Made by a program: the position numbers and the translations under genes
Notes under the pieces: model-generated
What the model was told of the DNA's origin: nothing
The model's input: the letters and a program-made list of their open reading frames with translations, nothing else
Databases searched by the model: none
NCBI RefSeq assembly: GCF_011064595.1
Contig: NZ_JAALJI010000001.1
Location: 558,001 to 622,000 of the forward strand
Origin: Paludisphaera soli
GTDB lineage: Bacteria; Planctomycetota; Planctomycetia; Isosphaerales; Isosphaeraceae
Length of the DNA: 64,000 nucleotides
Direction of reading: 5' to 3'
Shown: positions 16,607 through 23,616 of the stretch, piece by piece
Layout of the letters: each line of letters starts with the position of its first letter
How positions within the stretch are numbered: the first letter of the stretch is position 1

Positions 16607-17485
16607 ATGAAGATAATCGCCGCGCCGAAGCCGACCCTCCTGTTCGTCGCGCTCTGGATCGGGGCGGTCGCCGCGTCCGCCCCGAGTCCGGCCGAGCAGC
16701 CGGCCGCCCCGGACCTGCGCCAGACCCTGCTGGACGCCCACAACCAGGAGCGGGCCGCGGAGAAGCTCCCGCCGCTCACCCTCGACGATCAGCTCGACGA
16801 GGCCGCCCGGCTCCACGCCCAGGACATGGTCGATCACGACAAGATGACCCACGAGGGGGCCGACGGCTCGACCCCTTCCGAGCGGGTGAGGCGCGTCGGC
16901 TACCACTATCTCAAGACCGGCGAGAACGTGGCGATGTGGCAGCGCGACGTCCCCGCCGTGATGGAAGCCTGGATGGAGAGCCCCGGCCACAAGAAAAACA
17001 TCCTGGGCGAATTCACCCAGATGGGCGCGGCGAAGGTCGACGACGACGAGGGCCGCCCCTATTGGTGCGTCGTTTTCGGGACGCCGATCCCCAGGCTCGA
17101 CCCCGTCGAGGCCGCCCGCGACGCCCTGACCAAAATCAACGAGGCCCGCGAGAAGGGCGGCAAGGAGCCGCTCAAGGCCGACGGCAAGCTCGACGAAGTC
17201 GCCCGGAAGCTCGCGATCGGGCTGGCTGCGTCGTCGAGGAAGCCGGCCGAGGAACGGGAGGTCCCGGACCTCGCCGCTCTCATGAAGGACGCGGGCGTCT
17301 CCTTCAAGAACCTGATGCAGGTCGTCTCGGCCGGCGAGCCGACGGCCGATTCGTTCGTCGCGGCGATGACCGGGGACGAGGGCCGGAACGAGGCCCTGAT
17401 GGGCGAGTTCGAAGCCGTCGGGATCGGTTATGCCAGGGACGCCGAGGATGCGCCCTTCTGGTGCCTCCTGCTGGTGGAGGAATGA
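16607..17485 (+). CDS. Secreted CAP-domain (SCP/PR-1) protein
   Basis: The 292-residue product has a signal peptide (MKIIAAPKPTLLFVALWIGA..ASA). The CAP domain contains AHNQERAAEKLPPL, the metal/active-site residues in KMTHEG and TGENVA, and MESPGHKKNILGEFTQMG. A second, weaker copy follows (KINEAREKGGKEPLKADGKLDEVA.. ending VGIGYARD), lacking the histidines, so the protein looks like a CAP domain with a degenerate duplicate. The start at 16607 follows GGAAGGAAG; an upstream in-frame ATG at 16547 would put about 20 residues before the signal. The function in bacteria is unclear. Confidence 0.85.
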   Translation: MKIIAAPKPTLLFVALWIGAVAASAPSPAEQPAAPDLRQTLLDAHNQERAAEKLPPLTLDDQLDEAARLHAQDMVDHDKMTHEGADGSTPSERVRRVGYHYLKTGENVAMWQRDVPAVMEAWMESPGHKKNILGEFTQMGAAKVDDDEGRPYWCVVFGTPIPRLDPVEAARDALTKINEAREKGGKEPLKADGKLDEVARKLAIGLAASSRKPAEEREVPDLAALMKDAGVSFKNLMQVVSAGEPTADSFVAAMTGDEGRNEALMGEFEAVGIGYARDAEDAPFWCLLLVEE

Positions 17486-17730
17486 CGCTGGGGCGGTCGA
17501 AAGTCTCCGCCGACTCCATTTCGTCCCAAGCCCGGCGTCGCTCGTGCCGAAGAATCTGAGGTGACGAGTTCGAATAACCGCGCGCCGGGGGGCGTCTCTG
17601 CCAGAGGCGGCCATGACGGCCCGGACGCGCGGAACTCGGTCGACGGATTCCGGTCAAACGATGACGCAAGCAGGGCCGGGAGCGGGGACGCCCCCCATCG
17701 TCCGCGGCCTCGTCCAGAAAGGGATACCCC

Positions 17731-19083
17731 ATGCCGTGGCGACGCCTTCACCTGGTCCGGGCCCTCGCGGCCGCGGGACTGGCCAGCAGCTTGATGTTCG
17801 TGGCAAGTCCGGTCTCGGCCGCGCGGCCGACCGACGAGGCGGAGCCCAGCACGGCCCCGTCCGAGGCCTCGGCGACCGAGACGGTCGACCTCCTCAAGGC
17901 GGCCAAGGCCGGCGAGCTTGACGTGACCGCGCGGGGCCAGGGGCAGGACAAGGTCCACCTGAGCATCCGCAACGCGTCGAGCAAGCGGCTGAACGTGATC
18001 GTCCCGCCGGGCCTGGTCGCCTCCAGCAACCTCGGCCAGGGCGGCCGCGGGTTCCAGAGCATGGGCCTGGGCATGATCACCAACCGCCCGGGCAGCTTCG
18101 GCCGATTCCAGGGCTCCGGCGCCCCCGGCTTCCGCTCGATGCCCGTCGACGGCTCCGACCGCCCGTCGGTCGCGGTCCCCGTCGGCGAGACGCTGGACGT
18201 CACCGTGCCGGCCGTCTGCCTCAACTACGGCGTCGACGCCCCGACCCCGCGCGACCAGTTCACCCTCATGGACGTGGACGACTACACGGAGGACGTCCGC
18301 ATCCGCAAGGGCCTCCGCAGCCTGGCGCTGCTGGGGACCAGTCAGGGTGTCGCCCAGGCCTCCATGTGGAACCTCTGCGACGACGTGCCGTTCGAGACCA
18401 TGGCGTCGCGCGACGCCAAGTTCCTCAACGACTACGAGCTGGCCCTGGCCTCGCGGTTCGTCGAGGCCGTCGACTCGGCCGGCGGCGACGAGCTGGTGAA
18501 CCCCGCCCTCCTCACCGAAGGCCGCGTCTTCCTGAGCGTCCAGGCCGAGGGTGCCGCCGTCCAGGGCGAGGCCCGCCGCCTGGGCGAGAAGCTCGAAGGG
18601 CTCCGGCTGTTCAACCTGCCGATCCAGGTCGTCGACGCCGACGCGTCGCCGGCCGCGAAGGCCCCGGCGGTCTTCATCAAGGTCGTCCTCAGCGAGTCGC
18701 AGGCCGGCGAGACCCTCGGCCGCCTGCAGGTTGGGTACACCCTCCAGGACGACCAGTGGCGTCCGCTGGGCAAGGCGGCCATCAAGGACGCCTCGTCGAT
18801 GGCCGTGCTGGACTCGCAGACGCTCGTCCGGCTGGTCGAGCAGGAGCTGGTCGCCCGCTTCGTGACCGTCAAGCCGGCCAAGCGGACCGCGGCCAGCACC
18901 ACGCTGCGGGTCGACAACCGCCTGCCGTTCACCGTCGCGGGCCTCAGCGTCCGCGCCGGGACCTCGGCCGGCTCGCCGATCGTCCCGTTCGAGGCCGTCG
19001 GCATCGGCCCCGCGCGTTCCGCCGTCCTCTCGATCCAGGCCGGCCAGGCCCAGATCGCCGGCGTCGACCTCAACGGCCTCTGA
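17731..19083 (+). CDS. Secreted protein of unknown function
   Basis: The 450-residue product has a clear signal peptide (RALAAAGLASSLMFVASPVSA, cleavage near residue 30). After a Ser/Thr/Glu-rich linker come a glycine-rich region (NLGQGGRGFQSMGLGM) and beta-rich segments, including KVHLSIRNASSKRLNVIVPPGL and TTLRVDNRLPFTVAGLSVRAG, that resemble immunoglobulin-like or carrier folds. I do not recognise the family. It is probably periplasmic or cell-surface. The ATG at 17731 is preceded by AAAGGGAT. A hairpin at 19113-19148 probably ends transcription. Confidence 0.75.
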   Translation: MPWRRLHLVRALAAAGLASSLMFVASPVSAARPTDEAEPSTAPSEASATETVDLLKAAKAGELDVTARGQGQDKVHLSIRNASSKRLNVIVPPGLVASSNLGQGGRGFQSMGLGMITNRPGSFGRFQGSGAPGFRSMPVDGSDRPSVAVPVGETLDVTVPAVCLNYGVDAPTPRDQFTLMDVDDYTEDVRIRKGLRSLALLGTSQGVAQASMWNLCDDVPFETMASRDAKFLNDYELALASRFVEAVDSAGGDELVNPALLTEGRVFLSVQAEGAAVQGEARRLGEKLEGLRLFNLPIQVVDADASPAAKAPAVFIKVVLSESQAGETLGRLQVGYTLQDDQWRPLGKAAIKDASSMAVLDSQTLVRLVEQELVARFVTVKPAKRTAASTTLRVDNRLPFTVAGLSVRAGTSAGSPIVPFEAVGIGPARSAVLSIQAGQAQIAGVDLNGL

Positions 19084-19112
19084 GCCGTTTCGGTCCACCC
19101 GAGACTGAATCC

Positions 19113-19148
19113 GGGGCGGCGGCGGGCATCTGGCCTCGTCGCCGCCCC
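19113..19148 (+). terminator. Hairpin after the secreted protein gene
   Basis: GGGGCGGCG (19113-19121) pairs perfectly with CGCCGCCCC (19140-19148) around an 18-base loop, 30 bases past the stop. The tail TTCTCGTT is only moderately T-rich. Confidence 0.5.
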
Positions 19149-19275
19149 TTCTCGTTCCGGAAACGCGAGTCCGCCCCGAACCTTCGCGCGTCGACCGTCG
19201 TAGCATCCGGGGCGTCTCGCCGGGGTTCACGCTCCGATTGCGGCCGACCACGTCCCGGAGGAGGGCTTCGGCCCC

Positions 19276-19305
19276 TTGCCCGGGCCCCGTCGAAACCGCT
19301 AAGAT
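19276..19305 (+). promoter_or_regulatory. Sigma70-like promoter for acylphosphatase
   Basis: TTGCCC (19276-19281), an 18-base spacer and TAAGAT (19300-19305), 86 bases before the ATG at 19391. The ABC-2 permease gene downstream may share it. Confidence 0.65.
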
Positions 19306-19390
19306 GTCGTGACGGGGGCGTTTGCGTCCCCTCGCACGACCGGGCCCGGATTCCGGCCGGCGACGTCCCCGACCGAGTCGCGACCTCGAC

Positions 19391-19669
19391 ATGGCTCTTG
19401 AACGCAGGCGCATCCTATTCTCGGGACGAGTCCAGGGCGTCGGCTTCCGAGCGACGACGAGCTGGCTGGCCCGAGGCTTCGAGGTCGCGGGTTACGTCCG
19501 CAACCTGCCCGACGGCCAGGTCGAGGTGGTCGCCGAGGGGGACGGGCCCATGATCGACGGCTTCGTCGAGGCGATCCGGTCCGACCTGGGGGGCTTCATC
19601 CGCGACGTCGACTCGTCGCCGCTCCCCGTCGGCGAACCGCCGCTGGAAGAATTCGGCGTCCGCTACTGA
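19391..19669 (+). CDS. acyP: Acylphosphatase
   Basis: A 92-residue enzyme that hydrolyses acyl phosphates. The P-loop FSGRVQGVGFR includes the phosphate-binding Arg20, and YVRNLPDGQVEVVAEG includes the catalytic Asn38. The length is the family norm. The ATG at 19391 is used; the longer open frame upstream adds only arginine/proline-rich sequence. The ABC-2 permease begins 78 bases later. Confidence 0.94.
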   Translation: MALERRRILFSGRVQGVGFRATTSWLARGFEVAGYVRNLPDGQVEVVAEGDGPMIDGFVEAIRSDLGGFIRDVDSSPLPVGEPPLEEFGVRY

Positions 19670-19747
19670 TCCCGAGACCGCTCCGCCCTCATCCGTCCCG
19701 CGTCCCTGATCTCGGCCCCTCGATCCTTTCTCCCGACCAGAGCACTC

Positions 19748-20560
19748 ATGAAATCCATCACCATCGCCCTCGCGACGGCCAAGGAAACGATCCGCCAGCC
19801 GGCCTTCTTCGTCATCGCCTTCTTCGCCGCCGCGCTGCTGGTCGGCACGATCTTCGTGCCGTACTTCACGTTCGGCGAAGACATCAAGATGTACAAGGAC
19901 ACCGGACTGACCACGATCTCGTTCTTCTGCATGCTGCTGGCGCTCTTGACGTCCAGCTCGACGGTGGCCGAGGAGATCGAGGGCAAGACCGCCATCACGC
20001 TGCTCTCCAAGCCGATCAACCGCCGCCAGTTCATCGTCGGCAAGCTCCTGGGCATCCTGATGGGGGTGCTGGTGCTCTACGTGATCCTGGGCGGGCTGTT
20101 CGCCGGCGGGGTCTGGTACAAGATCCCCTATGACCTCCGCGAGTCGGCCGGGACGTTGGAGAGCGGAATGCGGCTGGGCCAGGTGCTCCAGGTCCTGCCG
20201 GGCCTCGTGTTGGGCTTCTTCGAGGTCACCATCCTGACGTCGATCAGCGTGGCGCTCTCGACCCGGCTGCCGATGCTCGTCAACCTGATCATCTGCATCA
20301 TGGTCTTCTTCCTGGGCCACCTCAGCCCGGTGCTGGTGACGGCGACCCAGAACGGCCAGCAGCTCATCCACTTCATGGCCCAGCTCTTCGCCTGGGTTCT
20401 GCCTCCGCTTGAGCTGTTCAACGCCGGCCCTTCGATCGCCACCGGGGCCGTGATCCCCTGGGTCGGCTACGTTCTCCCGGCGCTCGGCTGCTGCGTGTTG
20501 TACAGTGGAGCGGCGCTCTTCTTCGCGTTCCTCCTCTTCGAGGATCGCGATTTGGCCTGA
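19748..20560 (+). CDS. ABC-2 type transporter permease
   Basis: A 270-residue integral membrane protein with about six hydrophobic helices (FFVIAFFAAALLVGTIF, ISFFCMLLALLTSS, GILMGVLVLYVILGGLF, GLVLGFFEVTILTSI, LIICIMVFFLGHL, LPALGCCVLYSGAALFFAFLLF). The cytoplasmic EEIEGKTAITLLSKPINRRQFIVGK is the hallmark of ABC-2 permeases of the copper/nitrous-oxide or gliding type. No normal ABC ATPase gene lies beside it. The next gene, 149 bases on, is a half-transporter whose ATPase motifs are eroded. Confidence 0.88.
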   Translation: MKSITIALATAKETIRQPAFFVIAFFAAALLVGTIFVPYFTFGEDIKMYKDTGLTTISFFCMLLALLTSSSTVAEEIEGKTAITLLSKPINRRQFIVGKLLGILMGVLVLYVILGGLFAGGVWYKIPYDLRESAGTLESGMRLGQVLQVLPGLVLGFFEVTILTSISVALSTRLPMLVNLIICIMVFFLGHLSPVLVTATQNGQQLIHFMAQLFAWVLPPLELFNAGPSIATGAVIPWVGYVLPALGCCVLYSGAALFFAFLLFEDRDLA

Positions 20561-20709
20561 GACCGAACCGGACGGCGCGGCGGGCCCTTCGCCTTCCCGG
20601 CGTCGGCCCGCCGGCCTCCGCGACCCCTCCGGGGGGCGGGATGGTCCGCGGCGAGACGGAGCGCAGACCCGATTTCCGGCCCTGGACCCCTTGGGGGGGA
20701 GCCTCCCGC

Positions 20710-22683
20710 ATGCAAGCCGAAGCCTATTTGCGCGCCAAGAAGATCCTGAGCGCAAGCCGCTCCCCCCTGTTCGCCAGGCTGCTCGGCGCCGGCGAAGCGC
20801 TCCTGGTCCTTCTGCTGCTGATCACGGCGGCCCTCTTCGTCTCTCTCCTGTCCTCCCGGGGGGAGGTCCTGATCGCCCGCTCGGCGGCCGATCGGCTGCC
20901 GTCGTGGACGCTGAGCCGCCAGGTCGGCGAATCGGACCAGACCTATGAATACGCCGACTCCGGCGTCTTCCCGCTCATCGCCGCGAACCTGGACAGCCCG
21001 AATCCCGTGCACCGGATCGGGGCCCGCCTGCTCGCCGGCCTCACCCGCGTGTTGCCGCCCCTGAGGAACAACCTCGGCGCGCTGGCGACCCTGCTGGCCT
21101 CGGGCCTGGCGCTCATCCTCCTGCTGGCGATGACGGCGCAGGTCCGCCGGTCGCTGGTCGCCTCGGCCGTGGCCGACCTCGCCACCAACCTTCGACACCA
21201 GATCCACCGCCAGATGTACCGGCTGGGCCAGTCGTCGCTCCCCACCGAGGGCGTGGGCCCGGTGGTCAACATCTGGACCCGCGAGGTCAACGACATCCGC
21301 GACGCCCTGACGGCCGACTTCCGCGTCCGTCCCGGCATGATCGTCCTGGGGGCCGGCCTGGCCGCCATCGCGCTGTCCACCTCGCCCGTGCTCACCCTGT
21401 TCCTGGCCTCGCTCGGCTTGCTGGTCTACCTCATCGCCCGGATCCTGAACCGGGACGCCCGCTCCGCATACGACGTCGCCCTGCGCGACGCCTCGATCCA
21501 GCTCTGCCTGCTCCACGAGGATCTCGGACTGCTGCGGACGGTGCGGATCTACGGCGTCGAGGACTACGACCGGGGCCGGTTCGACGACCACCTGGAGAGC
21601 TACCGCGCGGCCGACGTCCGCCGGATGCTGACCCACGGCCGGCTCTCGACGACCTCCGCCCTGCTCTACGGCGCCGCGCTGGCCACGGCCTTCGGCCTGC
21701 TCGGCTACAACGTGCTGGTGAGGGGGCAGATCTCGCTCGCCACGATGCTGATCCTCCTGACCTCGCTCGCCGGCCTGGCCCTCCCGATCCTGGAATGGGA
21801 CCGGATGCGCAAGGCGATCCGCCACGCCGACCGCTCGGCGGCCGAGATCTTCGAGTTCCTGGCCCGGTCGCCCGAGCTGCACCAGAACGTCGGTGCCGAG
21901 TTCCTGCCGCCGCTCCGCCAGGCGATCGTCTTCGAGGACGTCACGCTCGAAAGTCGATCCGGCCGGATGCTCCTGGATCGGCTCTCGGCCGAGATCCCCG
22001 CCGGCGGCCGCACCGTCGTCGTGGGACTCGACGAGGACTCGAAGCTCGCCCTCGCCTGCCTCATCCCCCGCCTGATCGACCCCCAGGCCGGCCGCGTGCT
22101 GATCGACGGCCGCGACCTCCGCGAGATGACCCTGGAATCGGTCCGCGCCCAGGCCGCGATGGTCCTCCAGGCCGACCTCGTCTTCACCGACTCCATCCTG
22201 GTGAACATCGGCCTGGGCGATCCGCGCAACACCCTCCAGCGCGTGATCGAGGCCGCCAAACTGGCCCACGCCCACTACTTCATCCAGGACCTCCCCCACG
22301 GCTACGACACGGTCGTCGGCCCCCTGGGGCATTATCTCAAGCCCGACGAGCAGCTCCGCCTCGCGCTGGCTCGCGCGTACCTCCACGATCCGTCGATCCT
22401 GATCGTCGAGGAGTTGGCCACCCCCGTCGACGACGAGGTCAAGCTCCTGCTGGACGACACTCTCGCCCGACTCGCCGCCAATCGCACGGTGATCGTGATC
22501 GCCCACCGGCTGTCGACGATCCGATCGGCCGACAACGTCATCCTGCTGCACAACGGCCGGGTGGAGGCGATGGCCACGCCCTCGAAGCTCCAGGCCGAGA
22601 GCAAGCTCTACCGCCACATCCTGTACACCGAGTTCAACGAGTACGCCACCGGCGAGATCGAGGCGGGCCAGGTCGCCGGCTGA
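20710..22683 (+). CDS. ABC half-transporter with a degenerate ATPase domain
   Basis: A 657-residue protein with six predicted membrane helices (about 25-370) in the exporter-type arrangement, then an ABC nucleotide-binding domain (about 400-640). Domain landmarks are in order, but the Walker A position reads GLDEDSKLA (439-447) instead of GxxGxGK[ST], and the signature LSGGQ is replaced by LKPDEQ (543-548). The Walker B region ILIVEE (563-568) has Glu for Asp. The H-loop His599 in IAHRLSTIRSADNV is kept. This suggests a protein that binds ATP poorly or works as a regulatory half. The start MQAEAYLRAKK at 20710 is preferred to one 69 bases upstream. Confidence 0.85.
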   Translation: MQAEAYLRAKKILSASRSPLFARLLGAGEALLVLLLLITAALFVSLLSSRGEVLIARSAADRLPSWTLSRQVGESDQTYEYADSGVFPLIAANLDSPNPVHRIGARLLAGLTRVLPPLRNNLGALATLLASGLALILLLAMTAQVRRSLVASAVADLATNLRHQIHRQMYRLGQSSLPTEGVGPVVNIWTREVNDIRDALTADFRVRPGMIVLGAGLAAIALSTSPVLTLFLASLGLLVYLIARILNRDARSAYDVALRDASIQLCLLHEDLGLLRTVRIYGVEDYDRGRFDDHLESYRAADVRRMLTHGRLSTTSALLYGAALATAFGLLGYNVLVRGQISLATMLILLTSLAGLALPILEWDRMRKAIRHADRSAAEIFEFLARSPELHQNVGAEFLPPLRQAIVFEDVTLESRSGRMLLDRLSAEIPAGGRTVVVGLDEDSKLALACLIPRLIDPQAGRVLIDGRDLREMTLESVRAQAAMVLQADLVFTDSILVNIGLGDPRNTLQRVIEAAKLAHAHYFIQDLPHGYDTVVGPLGHYLKPDEQLRLALARAYLHDPSILIVEELATPVDDEVKLLLDDTLARLAANRTVIVIAHRLSTIRSADNVILLHNGRVEAMATPSKLQAESKLYRHILYTEFNEYATGEIEAGQVAG

Positions 22684-22707
22684 TCCCGATCCATCTCGGC
22701 GAGGATC

Positions 22708-22732
22708 CCCGGCGACCGCGAGGGTCGCCGGG
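22708..22732. terminator. Hairpin between convergent ABC and SDR genes
   Basis: CCCGGCGACC (22708-22717) pairs with GGTCGCCGGG (22723-22732) around a 5-base loop, midway between the two stop codons (22683 and 22754). It probably serves both directions; there is no long T tail. Confidence 0.55.
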
Positions 22733-22753
22733 CCTCCTTCGGGCTGGCCCCCG

Positions 22754-23488
22754 TCAGCAGAAGTCGTCGACCGTCGGCGTGAGGACTAGTTCGGGCACTC
22801 GGGCGCGGGGGTTCAGCTCCACCAGGAACTTGACCGCCGCCGCCACGTCCTCGGGCTGGAGGATCGCCGCCTTCCGCGCATCGGGGACTTTCACGGGGCG
22901 GGCGTCGAGTATCGGCGTGTTGACCTCGCCGGGATAGATCACCGTCGAGCGGATGCCTTCCTCGCGGGCCTCGCGGCCCAGGCAGAGCCCCAGCGCGGCC
23001 TGGCCGAACTTCGAGGCCGAGTACCCCGCCCCGCCCAGCGTGCTCGCCCGCAGGCCGGACAGCGAGCAGATCTGGATCACCAGCCCGTCCTTCCGCTCGC
23101 GCATCCCCGGCAGGATCGCGCGGAGCACGTTGAAGGGGCCGGTCAGGTTGGTCGCCAGCATGGCGTCCCAATCCTCGGGCGTGAGCACGTCGAGTCCGCG
23201 GTTGCGCACGTTCGTCCCGGCGTTGCAGACCAGGACGTCGATCCGGCCGAAGGCCTTCTCGATCTCCGCCGCGGCCTTCGCCACCGCCTCGCGATCGGTA
23301 ACGTCGCAGGGGACGACCAGCGCGCGGTCGTCGGCGACGTTCAACAGCCCCTTCGTGGCCTCCAGCTTGGATCGATCGCGGCCCACCAGCGCGACCTTCA
23401 GCCCGAGCGCCGCCAGGGCTTCGGCCACGCCCCTCCCGATCCCGCTCCCCGCGCCCGTGACGACCGCGGTCTCCGGCTTCCGACTCAT
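22754..23488 (-). CDS. Short-chain dehydrogenase/reductase
   Basis: A 244-residue classical SDR: the NAD(P) loop TGAGSGIG at 11-18, CDVTD, CNAG at 88-91, the catalytic Ser142/144 region ICSLSG, and Tyr156-x3-Lys160 in GYSASKFG. PGEVNTPILDARP is the usual C-terminal active-site loop. The substrate is unknown. The ATG at 23488 gives MSRKPETAVVTG; upstream frame continuation is unlikely. The leader contains a strong hairpin and T-run (23504-23543) below a candidate promoter at 23558-23587. Confidence 0.92.
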   Translation of the reverse strand: MSRKPETAVVTGAGSGIGRGVAEALAALGLKVALVGRDRSKLEATKGLLNVADDRALVVPCDVTDREAVAKAAAEIEKAFGRIDVLVCNAGTNVRNRGLDVLTPEDWDAMLATNLTGPFNVLRAILPGMRERKDGLVIQICSLSGLRASTLGGAGYSASKFGQAALGLCLGREAREEGIRSTVIYPGEVNTPILDARPVKVPDARKAAILQPEDVAAAVKFLVELNPRARVPELVLTPTVDDFC

Positions 23489-23503
23489 GGTGCATCCTTC
23501 CTC

Positions 23504-23543
23504 AAAAGACGAAGGCCCCGCGCTCGAAGACCGGCGCGGGGCC
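23504..23543 (-). terminator. Strong intrinsic terminator (subtilase gene) inside the SDR leader
   Basis: On the minus strand GGCCCCGCGC (23543-23534), a 10-base loop, GCGCGGGGCC (23523-23514), then TTCGTCTTTT. It lies 74 bases past the stop of the subtilase gene and 26 bases upstream of the SDR start codon. Confidence 0.75.
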
Positions 23544-23557
23544 TGAGATCGTCCCGG

Positions 23558-23587
23558 ATTGTATCGCGGAAGGCCGGCCCGTGCGAA
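23558..23587 (-). promoter_or_regulatory. Candidate SDR promoter upstream of the hairpin
   Basis: On the minus strand TTCGCA (23587-23582), an 18-base spacer and TACAAT (23563-23558). The -10 is good and the -35 moderate. Transcripts starting here would carry the 23514-23543 hairpin in their leader. Confidence 0.5.
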
Positions 23588-23616
23588 CGACGGGCCGCCT
23601 CCGCTCGCATCGCGGC

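Noticed and set aside
17428-19413. 661-codon minus-strand frame opposite the secreted protein and acylphosphatase
   Set aside because: Antisense of two supported genes; low-complexity Asp/Arg/Gly translation.
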